Assembly: GCA_003220495.1 (NCBI GenBank)
Contig: QHSP01000015.1
Coordinates: forward strand, 124,001 to 188,000
Length of the DNA: 64,000 nt
Reading direction: 5' to 3'
DNA from: Candidatus Rokuibacteriota bacterium
GTDB taxonomy: Bacteria; Methylomirabilota; Methylomirabilia; Rokubacteriales; CSP1-6
Shown: positions 37,513-45,313 of the stretch, one piece after another
Numbering within the stretch: position 1 is the first letter of the stretch
Layout: each line of letters begins with the position of its first letter
Position numbers and translations under genes: made by a program
Notes under the pieces: generated by a model
What the model was told of the DNA's origin: nothing
The model's database searches: none
The model's input: the letters and a program-made list of their open reading frames with translations, nothing else

Positions 37513-38688
37513 GTGGCCAGGCTGCGTCCTGTGCTGCTCGTGCACTATCACGAGCTCGGCCTCAAGCGGGGCAACCGGCCGCTCTTCCTGCGCCATCTTG
37601 CGCGCAATCTGAGACAGGCGATCGCCGACCTCGGCCCGGTGAACCTGCGCCAGGTCTCGGGCCGGCTCTTGCTCGAGCTCGACGAGCACCCCGACCCGGC
37701 CGCCGTCCGCGACCGCGCCCGTCGCGTGTGTGGCGTCGCGAGCGCTGCCCTCGCGTATCGCGTGGTGTCGACCGTCGAGGCGATGAAGTCGGTAGTCGCC
37801 GAGCTCGTGGAGGGGCGGCGCATCGAGTCGTTCAGGATCTCGGCGCGCCGGGCCTTCAAGACCTATCCCCTGACGAGCGTCGAGCTCAATCGTCAGCTGG
37901 GCGCGTTCGTGCTCGAACGGGTCGCCACGCGCGTCGACCTGCGTCAGCCGGAGCTCGAGATCCACGTGGAGGTCATGCCCGCCGAGACGTTCGTCTACGT
38001 CGATCCGGAGCCGGGTCCGGGCGGGCTCCCCGTGGGCGCGAGCGGCACCGTCGCCGCGCTCCTGTCTGGTGGGATCGATTCGCCGGTCGCCGCCTGGCGA
38101 ATGATGAAACGTGGCTGCCGGGTCGTGTTCGTCCACTTCCACAGCGTGCCCTACCTGCCGCCCACCTCGCAGGCCAAGACGCGCGCGCTCGTGGAGCGGT
38201 TGACGGAGTGGCAGTACGACTCGACGCTCGTGCTGGTGCCCTTCGGCGAGATCCAGCGCGAGGTCGTGCTGACCGTCCCGCCGCCGGCGCGGGTCGTGGT
38301 CTATCGCCGGCTGATGGTGCGAATCGCCGGGGCGCTGGCGAGAAAGCACGGCGCGGTCGCGCTGACCACGGGTGAGAGCCTCGGTCAGGTCGCGTCGCAA
38401 ACCCTCTCGAACATCACGCGAATCGACGAGGCCGCGACCATGCCGATCCTGAGGCCGCTCATCGGCATGGACAAGCTCGAGATCACCGACGAGGCGCGCC
38501 GGCTCGGCACGTTCGAGATCTCGATCGAGCCGGACGCCGACTGCTGCACCCTGTTCGTCCCCAAGCATCCGGCCACGCGGATGTCCGAGGCCGAGGTCGG
38601 CGCGGTCGAGGCGCGTCTGGAGATCCCGCGGCTGGTCGCCGCCGGCTGCGACGGCGCTTCGGTGGAGGTCTTCGCGTTCCCGGCCTGA
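37513..38688 (+). CDS. thiI: tRNA 4-thiouridine synthase ThiI (no rhodanese domain)
   Basis: Adenylates U8 of tRNA and inserts sulfur. An N-terminal ferredoxin-like region and THUMP domain (about residues 55-160) precede the PP-loop domain with LLSGGIDSPVAAWRMM (about 183-198). At 391 residues it lacks the C-terminal rhodanese domain of E. coli ThiI, as in many Gram-positive and archaeal forms, so sulfur transfer must use another carrier. The C-terminal CCTLFVPKHP is conserved in the family. It ends the purine transcription unit. Confidence 0.9.
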   Translation: MARLRPVLLVHYHELGLKRGNRPLFLRHLARNLRQAIADLGPVNLRQVSGRLLLELDEHPDPAAVRDRARRVCGVASAALAYRVVSTVEAMKSVVAELVEGRRIESFRISARRAFKTYPLTSVELNRQLGAFVLERVATRVDLRQPELEIHVEVMPAETFVYVDPEPGPGGLPVGASGTVAALLSGGIDSPVAAWRMMKRGCRVVFVHFHSVPYLPPTSQAKTRALVERLTEWQYDSTLVLVPFGEIQREVVLTVPPPARVVVYRRLMVRIAGALARKHGAVALTTGESLGQVASQTLSNITRIDEAATMPILRPLIGMDKLEITDEARRLGTFEISIEPDADCCTLFVPKHPATRMSEAEVGAVEARLEIPRLVAAGCDGASVEVFAFPA

Positions 38689-38720
38689 AGACCTCTCAAT
38701 CACCCCTCTATGTTGTTGGC

Positions 38721-38750
38721 TTGACACGCCGGAGCCACTACCGATATGGT
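38721..38750 (+). promoter_or_regulatory. Promoter of rpiB-glyA-nrdR
   Basis: Consensus -35 TTGACA (38721-38726), 18-bp spacer, -10 TATGGT (38745-38750). The ATG of rpiB lies at 38757, exactly where transcription should start, and no Shine-Dalgarno is present. A leaderless mRNA is predicted. Confidence 0.7.
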
Positions 38751-38756
38751 GCCGGT

Positions 38757-39233
38757 ATGACTATCGTCGCGTTAGGTGCGGATCACGCAGGCTTTCCGCT
38801 GAAGGAAGACCTCAAGACCTGGCTGATCTGCCGTGGCTACGACGTTGTCGACCTGGGAACGCAGTCGGCCGAGTCCGTGGACTACCCCGACTTCGCGGTC
38901 GGTGTCGGCTGCGCCATCACGGCGGGCAAGGCCGACCGCGGCGTCCTCGTCTGCGGGACCGGCATCGGGATGGCCATGGCGGCGAACAAGGTGCCGGGGG
39001 TCCGTGCCGCGGCCTGCAGCGACGCGTATACGGCCCGCATAAGCCGCGAGCACAACGACGCCAACATCCTGGCGCTCGGGGCGCGGATCACGTCGCGCGA
39101 GGCCGCGATCGAGATTCTCGAGGTCTGGCTCGGTGCCGAATTCGCCGGCGGTCGTCATGCTCGCCGGATAGAAAAGATCGTCGCCCTCGACGGCATGCGG
39201 GAACAGGAGCCGCGCGATGCACCGGCTCGCTGA
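38757..39233 (+). CDS. rpiB: Ribose 5-phosphate isomerase B
   Basis: Interconverts ribose 5-phosphate and ribulose 5-phosphate. The family N-terminus is [20 protein letters not shown] (about 3-22). The catalytic Cys is in [20 protein letters not shown] (about residue 66) and the anion-binding segment is [16 protein letters not shown] (about 97-112). 158 residues. ATG 38757 is preferred to TTG 38721, which is part of the -35 box. The 3' end overlaps glyA by 17 bases. Confidence 0.94.
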   Translation: MTIVALGADHAGFPLKEDLKTWLICRGYDVVDLGTQSAESVDYPDFAVGVGCAITAGKADRGVLVCGTGIGMAMAANKVPGVRAAACSDAYTARISREHNDANILALGARITSREAAIEILEVWLGAEFAGGRHARRIEKIVALDGMREQEPRDAPAR

Positions 39234-40464
39234 CACCGACCCCGAGATCGCCAAGGCGCTGCGCGCAGAGGCGCAACGGCAGCACCGGAACCTCGAGCTG
39301 ATCGCTTCCGAGAACTTCGTGTCCGAGGCGGTGCTCGAAGCGGTCGGCTCGGTGCTGACCAACAAATACGCCGAAGGGTACCCCGGGCGCCGTTACTACG
39401 GCGGCTGCGAGGTCGTCGACGTCGTCGAGGATCTCGCGATCGCCCGCGCCAAGGAGCTCTTCGGCGCCGAGCACGCCAACGTCCAGCCCCATTCGGGCGC
39501 TCAGGCCAACATGGCCGTCTACTTCACCCTGTTGAAGCCCGGCGACACCGTGCTCGGCCCGAACCTCTCTCACGGCGGCCATCTGACCGCTGGAAGCCCC
39601 GTCAACTACTCCGGCAAGTTCTATTCGATCGTCGCGTACGGCGTGCGGAAGGACACCGAGCGCATCGATCTGGATCAGGTCCGCGACCTGGCGCGCCAGC
39701 ATCGGCCCAAGCTGATCATCGCCGGAGGCTCCGCCTTTCCGCGGGCGATCGACTTCGCCCCATTCGGCGACATCGCGCGCGAGGTCGGTGCGGTCCTCAT
39801 GGCCGACATCGCGCATCCGGCCGGGCTCGTCGCCGCCGGGCTTCATCCCTCGCCGGTGGGCGTGGCGGACTTCGTCACGACGACCACGCACAAGACGCTC
39901 CGCGGTCCGCGCGGGGGGATGGTCATGTGCCGGGCCTCGCACGCGCAGGCGCTCGACCGGACCGTGATGCCCGGAGTCCAGGGCGGCCCGCTGATGCACG
40001 TCATTGCGGGCAAGGCGGTGGCGTTCCGCGAAGCCCTCACGCCGGCCTGGCGGAGCTACCAGCAGCAGATCGTGACGAACGCGGCCGCGCTCGCCGCGGC
40101 GCTCCTCGGACACGGCTACCGGCTCGTGACCGGGGGCACGGACACCCATCTGATGCTTCTCGACCTCACCAGCCGGAACATCACCGGGAAGGACGCCCAG
40201 GAGGCCCTCGACCGGGCCTGGATCACCGTCAACAAGAATACGGTGCCGTTCGAGACGAAGAGCCCGATGGTGACGAGCGGCATCCGCATCGGCACGCCCG
40301 CGGTCACCACCCGCGGCATGCGCGAGGTCGAGATGGTGGAGATCGCGCGCCTCATCGACCGCGTTCTGTCCGACCTCGGGTCCTCATCCACGGAGGCGAA
40401 GGTACGGGGAGAGGTACAGGAGCTCACGAATCGGTTCCCGCTCTATTCGGAGCGAACCCGATGA
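39217..40464 (+). CDS. glyA: Serine hydroxymethyltransferase
   Basis: PLP enzyme converting serine and THF to glycine and 5,10-methylene-THF, a one-carbon source for purN and purH. N-terminal [20 protein letters not shown] (about 27-46), [20 protein letters not shown] (about 62), and the PLP-lysine motif [15 protein letters not shown] (about 222-236) are present. 415 residues. The rpiB-glyA-nrdR order is common in several phyla. Confidence 0.97.
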   Translation: MHRLADTDPEIAKALRAEAQRQHRNLELIASENFVSEAVLEAVGSVLTNKYAEGYPGRRYYGGCEVVDVVEDLAIARAKELFGAEHANVQPHSGAQANMAVYFTLLKPGDTVLGPNLSHGGHLTAGSPVNYSGKFYSIVAYGVRKDTERIDLDQVRDLARQHRPKLIIAGGSAFPRAIDFAPFGDIAREVGAVLMADIAHPAGLVAAGLHPSPVGVADFVTTTTHKTLRGPRGGMVMCRASHAQALDRTVMPGVQGGPLMHVIAGKAVAFREALTPAWRSYQQQIVTNAAALAAALLGHGYRLVTGGTDTHLMLLDLTSRNITGKDAQEALDRAWITVNKNTVPFETKSPMVTSGIRIGTPAVTTRGMREVEMVEIARLIDRVLSDLGSSSTEAKVRGEVQELTNRFPLYSERTR

Positions 40465-40495
40465 CCGGACCGGCATCGGGAAAGGGGGGAGCCCG

Positions 40496-40999
40496 ATGAA
40501 GTGCCCGTTTTGCGGTCACACGGAGGATCGGGTCGTCGACTCGCGGGTGGGCCGGGACGGGGAGTTCATCCGGCGCCGCCGCGAGTGCCTCAAGTGCCAC
40601 CGCCGGTACACGACGTACGAGTACATCGAGGACGTGCTGCCGCACGTGGTCAAGCGCGACGGACGCCGCGAGCCCTTCGACCGCCAGAAGCTCCGCGGTT
40701 CCATCTTGAAGTCGTGCGAGAAGCGATCGGTCGGTGTGCAGGCCGTCGACGACGTCGTCGTCGAGATCGAGGCCCAGCTGCACGAGCGCGCCGAGAAGGA
40801 GATCAGCAGCGAGGAGCTCGGCCGGGTGGTCATGGATCATCTCCAGCGCCTGGACCCCGTCGCCTACGTCCGGTTCGCCTCGGTCTATCGGCAGTTCAAG
40901 GATATCGGCCAGTTCGTCGAAGAGGTGAAGGGCCTCCAGCGAGACGACAAGACGAAGGCGGCTCCGGCCAAGCCCCGTCCCCTCGCCAAGACCAAGTGA
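40496..40999 (+). CDS. nrdR: Transcriptional repressor NrdR
   Basis: ATP/dATP-sensing repressor of ribonucleotide reductase genes. An N-terminal zinc ribbon uses Cys3 and Cys6 (MKCPFCGH) and Cys31 and Cys34 (ECLKCHRRYTTYEY). The ATP-cone domain spans about 46-140 (VKRDGRREPFDRQKL). At 167 residues it has a Lys/Pro-rich tail. A strong GGGGGGA ribosome site lies upstream. No ribonucleotide reductase gene is in the window. Confidence 0.95.
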   Translation: MKCPFCGHTEDRVVDSRVGRDGEFIRRRRECLKCHRRYTTYEYIEDVLPHVVKRDGRREPFDRQKLRGSILKSCEKRSVGVQAVDDVVVEIEAQLHERAEKEISSEELGRVVMDHLQRLDPVAYVRFASVYRQFKDIGQFVEEVKGLQRDDKTKAAPAKPRPLAKTK

Positions 41000-41010
41000 C
41001 CGGGCGGGTG

Positions 41011-41053
41011 AAAATAGCGCGGCCCTGCCGATGGAGTCGGATCGGCAGGGCCG
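41011..41053 (-). terminator. Terminator of the minus-strand micro-gene, convergent with nrdR
   Basis: A 13-bp perfect stem, 41020-41032 with 41041-41053 (core GGCCCTGCCGAT), around an eight-base loop. On the minus strand it is followed by GCGCTATTTT. On the plus strand the T-rich run comes only 20 bases later, inside the micro-ORF, so it may also weakly stop nrdR transcription. It lies 16 bases past the micro-ORF stop. Confidence 0.65.
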
Positions 41054-41068
41054 AGCGCCGCGTGGGCC

Positions 41069-41107
41069 CTACTTCTTTTTCTTCTTGGTCGCCTTCTTTT
41101 TCGCCAC
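41069..41107 (-). CDS. 12-residue lysine-rich micro-ORF
   Basis: Minus-strand GTG (41105-41107) to TAG (41069-41071), encoding MAKKKATKKKKK: nine lysines in twelve residues. Seven bases before the GTG is GGGAGG, within GGAGGTGA, which matches the full 16S anti-Shine-Dalgarno. A sigma70-type promoter (41157-41185) precedes it and a terminator follows it, making a complete gene of about 140 bases. An in-frame ATG at 41146, about four bases after the predicted mRNA start, could add 13 residues. The peptide would be expected to bind nucleic acid or acidic surfaces. Alternatively the transcript is mainly an sRNA. Function unknown. Confidence 0.6.
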   Translation of the reverse strand: MAKKKATKKKKK

Positions 41108-41156
41108 CGCCTCACCTCCCTTCGCCGAGACGCTCGAACGGCGCATCTGCTCGGCA

Positions 41157-41185
41157 ATGCTAGTGAGGTGGGAAAAATCTGTCAA
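41157..41185 (-). promoter_or_regulatory. Promoter of the lysine-rich micro-gene
   Basis: On the minus strand, perfect TTGACA (41180-41185), exactly 17 bp, then TAGCAT (41157-41162). Predicted mRNA start near 41150. A second TTGACT lies 13 bases further upstream. It is divergent from the radical SAM promoter at 41252-41280. Confidence 0.75.
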
Positions 41186-41251
41186 GGCCAAAAGTCAATA
41201 CCTGGGGGTCGGGAGGCATTTCACACCCCAAGATGTAGGGTCGTACGTAAA

Positions 41252-41280
41252 TTGACTTCCTCACGGCCGCGATGTAGCGT
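41252..41280 (+). promoter_or_regulatory. Promoter of the radical SAM gene
   Basis: TTGACT (41252-41257), 17 bp, TAGCGT (41275-41280). Predicted start near 41287 gives a leader of about 56 bases that includes GAGGAG for the ATG at 41343. Its -10 resembles that of the divergent micro-gene promoter. Confidence 0.7.
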
Positions 41281-41342
41281 GGGCGCACGGTCGAGCGCTG
41301 CCCATCACCAATAACTACCCGCTCTTGAGGAGATCTCCGTCG

Positions 41343-43160
41343 ATGAGACGCATGCTCAAGAAGCTTGTGTTCGTCGAACCGAAGTCGACCCATCTGCACA
41401 TCTACAGCCGGGTCTGCATTCCGCGGATCGGATCGGTCTTGCTCGCCACCATCATGCGGGCCAAGGGCTACGACGTTCGCGTCTATATCGAGGACATCCA
41501 GGCGCCGGACATGAACGAAGTCCTCTCGGCCGACCTGGTCGCCATCTCGGCCATCACCTCGACGGCGCCGCAGTCCTACCGGCTCGCCGACCAGGTCCGC
41601 GCCGCCGGCGGGATCGCCGTGCTCGGCGGCACGCACGTGAGCTTCTTGCCCGAGGAAGGGCTCGAGCACGCGGACTTCGTGGTGCGCGGCGAGGGTGAGT
41701 TCGCGTTCCAGGAGCTGGTCGACGCCATCCAGGCCGGCCACGGGCTCGAGCAGATCAAGAACCTCTCGTACATCGTGGACGGACAGGTGGTCAATCTCCC
41801 GGAGCGTCCGAAGATCCCGAACCTCGACGTGAACCCGATCCCGGACTACAAGCTCATCACGGGCTGGAAGCCTGGCGGGGTCATCTCGGTCGCGACGTCG
41901 CGCGGTTGCCCGTTCTCCTGCACCTTCTGCTCGGTGCCGGGCATGTACGGCCACGCCTTCCGCACCCACTCGGTCGAGCGCGTGCTGCAAGAGCTCGAGA
42001 GCCACCGCGGCAACGCGTACACCTTCTTCGCGGACGACATCTTCACCGCGAACAAGAAGCGCTGCAAAGAGCTCCTGCGCGGGATGATCGAGCGCAACCT
42101 CATTCCCGATTGGGGCGCCCAGGTCCGGACAGAAACCGTCGACGATCCCGAGCTCCTCGAGCTCATGCAAGCGGCAAACTGCTTCAACGTCTACGTCGGC
42201 TTCGAGTCGATCAATCCCCGGACGCTCAAGCTCTTCCAGAAGAAGCAGGACGTGGCGAAGATCGAGCGCTCGATCGAGCGGTTCCACGCCCACAAGATCC
42301 GGATCCACGGCATGTTCGTGGTCGGCTCCGACGAGGACGACGTCGAGACGATCGACGCCACCGCCGAGTTCGCGCTCAAGAACGACATCGACTCGATCCA
42401 GTTCATGATCCTCACGCCGATTCCGGGCTCACCCGACTGGGAGCAGCTCTACGACCGCGGCGGCAAGTACGTGATCAGCAAGAACTGGCAGTTTTACGAC
42501 GGGCACCACGTCGTGCACCAGCCGCGGCGCATGAGCCCCTACGAGCTGCAGAAGGGCGCGCTCGACGCCATGGCCAAGTTCTACTCCTGGCGCGGCATCG
42601 CCAAGAAGCTCATGAAGGGCGACAAGTACTACGCGGTGATCCGCTATTTCGGCAAGCGAATGGTCCGCGACTGGTGGAAGGACGACGAGAATCGCCAGCA
42701 CGTCGAGTGGCTCAAGGCTCAGCTCTACTCGGACGTGAAAGAGCTCGGACATCACGCGCTCCAGCGGGTGGGGCTGCCGGCGATCCTGCTCCAAGATTCG
42801 GTGGGACGCCTCCTCCAGCGCTTCCTGGGCGAGCTCGGCGTGACGGTCGTGCCGCTGGCCGAAGCGGCCGCCGAGGGCGCCGCGCGCGCCAAGGAGACCG
42901 TCGACTGCCTGATCACGCCGATCGTCAAGCGCGCCGTCAAGGAGCGCGAGGAGTTCTACGCGAGCCTCGCGAGCGTGAACATGAGGCTCCAGAGCCAGTG
43001 GGACAAGCTGCCCCACGTTAGCTTCCCGCTGCTCGACGGTCAGGGGCCGGTGTTCGAGCCCTTCGCGAAGATCGGGCTCCTCTTCACGAAGAACCTCGAT
43101 CGCATCCGCGACGCCTACAAGAGCGCCGGGGTCGCCGAAGGCCTCTGGGAAGCCGCATAA
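41343..43160 (+). CDS. B12-binding domain radical SAM protein
   Basis: A 605-residue enzyme. Residues about 20-150 form a cobalamin-binding-like domain (IPRIGSVLLATIMRAKGYDV; VVRGEGEFAFQELVDAIQAG). The radical SAM domain carries SRGCPFSCTFCSV with Cys189, Cys193 and Cys196 for the [4Fe-4S] cluster. The C-terminal 250 residues after a DUF4070-like segment are family-specific and predicted helical. Related class B enzymes methylate or rearrange unreactive carbon (for example HpnR/HpnP hopanoid methylases), but the product here cannot be named. It is monocistronic, with its own promoter, and ends at a large inverted repeat. Confidence 0.85.
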   Translation: MRRMLKKLVFVEPKSTHLHIYSRVCIPRIGSVLLATIMRAKGYDVRVYIEDIQAPDMNEVLSADLVAISAITSTAPQSYRLADQVRAAGGIAVLGGTHVSFLPEEGLEHADFVVRGEGEFAFQELVDAIQAGHGLEQIKNLSYIVDGQVVNLPERPKIPNLDVNPIPDYKLITGWKPGGVISVATSRGCPFSCTFCSVPGMYGHAFRTHSVERVLQELESHRGNAYTFFADDIFTANKKRCKELLRGMIERNLIPDWGAQVRTETVDDPELLELMQAANCFNVYVGFESINPRTLKLFQKKQDVAKIERSIERFHAHKIRIHGMFVVGSDEDDVETIDATAEFALKNDIDSIQFMILTPIPGSPDWEQLYDRGGKYVISKNWQFYDGHHVVHQPRRMSPYELQKGALDAMAKFYSWRGIAKKLMKGDKYYAVIRYFGKRMVRDWWKDDENRQHVEWLKAQLYSDVKELGHHALQRVGLPAILLQDSVGRLLQRFLGELGVTVVPLAEAAAEGAARAKETVDCLITPIVKRAVKEREEFYASLASVNMRLQSQWDKLPHVSFPLLDGQGPVFEPFAKIGLLFTKNLDRIRDAYKSAGVAEGLWEAA

Positions 43161-43165
43161 GCCGA

Positions 43166-43308
43166 CCGGGTCAGGGGCGGGGCCGGGACGTGCCCGCCTC
43201 GACCCGGTAGCAAATAGGCCGCAGCGTAATACCTCGGGACGTGTGTGTCGGGACAACCCTGACTACACGGGTCGAGGCAGACACATCCCGGCCCCACCCC
43301 TGACCCGG
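43166..43308. repeat. 41-bp imperfect inverted repeat between convergent genes
   Basis: Left arm 43166-43206 and right arm 43268-43308 are complementary at 37 of 41 positions, around a 61-base centre. All four mismatches are C opposite A. Arms begin CCGGGTCAGGGG and end GCCTCGACCCG. The centre repeats part of the arm sequence (CGGGACGTG at 43235-43243, also at 43185-43192 in the arm). It starts five bases after the radical SAM stop. It could be a REP/REPIN- or MITE-like element and a bidirectional terminator. No transposase is present. Confidence 0.75.
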
Positions 43309-43359
43309 CCGACTTCGCGTTTTCGGTCGACCTTCGGCGCTCCGGTGCTTCGGTCTTGC

Positions 43360-44043
43360 CTAGGCTTCTTTGGGTTCTTGGACCGAGGAGGGCTTGCGGG
43401 CGTGGCGGCGTCTCACGAACTCTTCGTTGAGCGGGACGCCGCGCTTGCAGAAGGGACACTTGTCCGGATCGTAGGTCGGGAAATCGCGGCTCACCAGGCT
43501 GAAGACCGGACGGTTGTCCAGCTCCACGGACGTGCGGCGCCAGAGGCAACCGACGCCGACCACGATCCCGCCCAGCTGCTCCACCAGGTTGATGAGCAGA
43601 CTCAACGTCGAGCCCGTGCTGACCAGATCTTCGATCAGCAGGATCTTCACGCTGGGCCGGATGAGCCGCTGGAACTCGACCGGCAGGGATACGCGGCGCT
43701 TGCCGCCGGACAAGCCCTTGGTGCCGTAGACGACGATCGGGCGCGAGGGATGGGCGCGCGCCACGCAGTGAGACAGAATCAGCGCGCCCGGGCCTGTCGA
43801 CAGCACCATGTCGATCGGCCACTGGGCGAAGTGCTTGGCGATCACCGCGCCGAGGCCTTCCGTGAACGACGGCTCCGTGGTCACCAGGGTCTTCTCGATG
43901 TACTCGGTCGTGTGCTGGCCCGACGGAAGGAGGATGTGATCGTTGGCGTGATAGGCGCCGGTACGCTTGAGGATTTCGAGGTGGATCTTCTCCCGGACTT
44001 CGGTCTCGACGGCGGCGGGGTCTTTCCTGGCGGCAGCGCTCAT
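43360..44043 (-). CDS. Orotate phosphoribosyltransferase-like protein with C-terminal CxxC
   Basis: Minus-strand 227-residue type I phosphoribosyltransferase. The PRPP loop reads VKILLIEDLVSTGSTLSLLI, and the N-terminal half (AYHANDHILLPSGQHTTEYI; VLSTGPGALILSHCVARAH) resembles PyrE. It is longer than PyrE (about 190-210), with a C-terminal FPTYDPDKCPFCKRGVPLNE that looks like a single zinc or redox knuckle. No other pyrimidine gene except pyrH is near. It could be a true PyrE or a salvage PRTase. ATG 44043 has AGGAGGG upstream and an extended -10 promoter at 44062-44070. Confidence 0.75.
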   Translation of the reverse strand: MSAAARKDPAAVETEVREKIHLEILKRTGAYHANDHILLPSGQHTTEYIEKTLVTTEPSFTEGLGAVIAKHFAQWPIDMVLSTGPGALILSHCVARAHPSRPIVVYGTKGLSGGKRRVSLPVEFQRLIRPSVKILLIEDLVSTGSTLSLLINLVEQLGGIVVGVGCLWRRTSVELDNRPVFSLVSRDFPTYDPDKCPFCKRGVPLNEEFVRRRHARKPSSVQEPKEA

Positions 44044-44061
44044 CGCGGCCCTCCTCAACGC

Positions 44062-44070
44062 ATTATCGCA
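44062..44070 (-). promoter_or_regulatory. Extended -10 promoter of the phosphoribosyltransferase gene
   Basis: On the minus strand TGcGATAAT (44062-44070): GATAAT matches five of six consensus bases and has the TG of an extended -10. No good -35 is seen. It is divergent from the tsaB promoter 40 bases away. Confidence 0.5.
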
Positions 44071-44106
44071 CGTGGCGCATCGGCGATGAGTCGCGCATTG
44101 GGCGCA

Positions 44107-44115
44107 TGCTAGACT
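44107..44115 (+). promoter_or_regulatory. Extended -10 promoter directly before tsaB
   Basis: TGcTAGACT (44107-44115) ends six bases before the tsaB ATG, so the predicted transcript starts at the start codon. No Shine-Dalgarno precedes tsaB. Confidence 0.5.
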
Positions 44116-44121
44116 CTCGCC

Positions 44122-44796
44122 ATGCGCGTGCTCGCCGTCGAGACCTCGACCCTGTCCGGCGGCGCCGCGCTCCTCGACGACGAGCGCGTCGTCGGCGAGT
44201 ACACCCTGGACGTCCGCATTACCCACTCCGAGCGCCTGATGGCCGCGATCGATCGGCTGCTGAGCGACGCGGGCTGGACGCCGCGCGACCTCGAGGGACT
44301 CGCGGTGACCGTCGGCCCGGGCTCGTTCACCGGGCTCCGCGTCGGTCTCAGCACGGTCAAGGGGCTGGCGCTCGCGCTCGCGATCCCGGTCGCCGCCGTA
44401 CCGACGCTCGACGCGATGGCGGCGATGCTGCCGTACGCCGCGTTGCCGGTCTGTCCCGTGCTCGACGCGCGCAAGCGCGAGGTCTACGCCTCGCTCTATC
44501 GCTGGGAGGATCGCGGCATGCGCCGGCAGTGGGACTACCTGGCGATCGCGCCCGACGACCTGGCTCGGCGCCTGGACGAGCCGGTGATCGTCGTCGGCGA
44601 CGGTGCGGCGGCGATCCGCTCGCCGCTCGTGCGCCATGTCCGGCCTCCGCGCCGGGGGCCGGCTCCGGCGGTCGTCGGCGCGCTCGGGCACACGCGGCTC
44701 GCGCTCGGTGACACGGTCGCGGTGGCCGACCTCGCTCCGATCTATCTCCGGCCGTCCGAGGCCGAGCTGAAGCGACGCGGTGCCGCCGTCAGTTGA
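44122..44796 (+). CDS. tsaB: tRNA threonylcarbamoyladenosine complex subunit TsaB
   Basis: Inactive kinase-fold partner of TsaD in t6A37 synthesis. The ASKHA N-terminus VLAVETSTLSGGAALLDD (residues 3-20) and the conserved VTVGPGSFTGLRVGLSTVKG (about 69-88) are clear. 224 residues. It is followed by an overlapping rimI, the standard tsaB-rimI pair. TsaD and TsaE are not in the window. Confidence 0.93.
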   Translation: MRVLAVETSTLSGGAALLDDERVVGEYTLDVRITHSERLMAAIDRLLSDAGWTPRDLEGLAVTVGPGSFTGLRVGLSTVKGLALALAIPVAAVPTLDAMAAMLPYAALPVCPVLDARKREVYASLYRWEDRGMRRQWDYLAIAPDDLARRLDEPVIVVGDGAAAIRSPLVRHVRPPRRGPAPAVVGALGHTRLALGDTVAVADLAPIYLRPSEAELKRRGAAVS

Positions 44797-45250
44797 TCGC
44801 ATGCGCCCCGACGACCTCGACGAGGTCCTCGGCATCGAGCGCGCCTCGTTCTCGATGCCCTGGTCGCGGGGCGCCTTCCTCTACGAGATTCAGCAGAACC
44901 GCGTGGCGCACTGCTGGGTCATGCGTGAGGACGGGCAGGTGGTCGGCTATCTCTGTCTCTGGGAGGTCGCCGACGAAGTCCACATCACCAACATCGCGGT
45001 CCGCCCCGAGTGTCGTCGGCGGGGCCTCGCCCGCACCTTGCTCGGGAACATCCTCGACGACGCGCGACAGCGCCGGATCAAGCTCGTCGTCCTCGAGGTT
45101 CGCCCGAGCAACACCGAGGCGCGCACGCTCTATGAATCCTTCGGCTTCCGCGTCGTCGGCCGCCGGCGCGGCTACTACTACGACACGGGTGAGGACGCCC
45201 TGGTCATGGAGGCCGACCTCCAGACCGCCCACCCGGGAACCCGAGCCTAG
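44780..45250 (+). CDS. rimI: Ribosomal protein S18 alanine N-acetyltransferase
   Basis: GNAT acetyltransferase acting on the N-terminus of S18. Acetyl-CoA site ITNIAVRPECRRRGLARTLL (about 71-90) and LEVRPSNTEARTLYESFGF (about 108-126) are typical of RimI. 156 residues from GTG 44780, which overlaps tsaB by 17 bases; ATG 44801 is the alternative start. Confidence 0.9.
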   Translation: MPPSVDRMRPDDLDEVLGIERASFSMPWSRGAFLYEIQQNRVAHCWVMREDGQVVGYLCLWEVADEVHITNIAVRPECRRRGLARTLLGNILDDARQRRIKLVVLEVRPSNTEARTLYESFGFRVVGRRRGYYYDTGEDALVMEADLQTAHPGTRA

Positions 45251-45313
45251 ACTCGCCCGTTCGTGGTATTAAGGCGTCGCCCGACCGCCGCCCGACTCTC
45301 GAACAGGAGATTC

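Noticed and set aside
43243-44112. 289-codon plus-strand ORF across the inverted repeat and opposite the phosphoribosyltransferase
   Set aside because: Antisense shadow; the minus-strand reading has a clear PRPP-binding motif and ribosome site.
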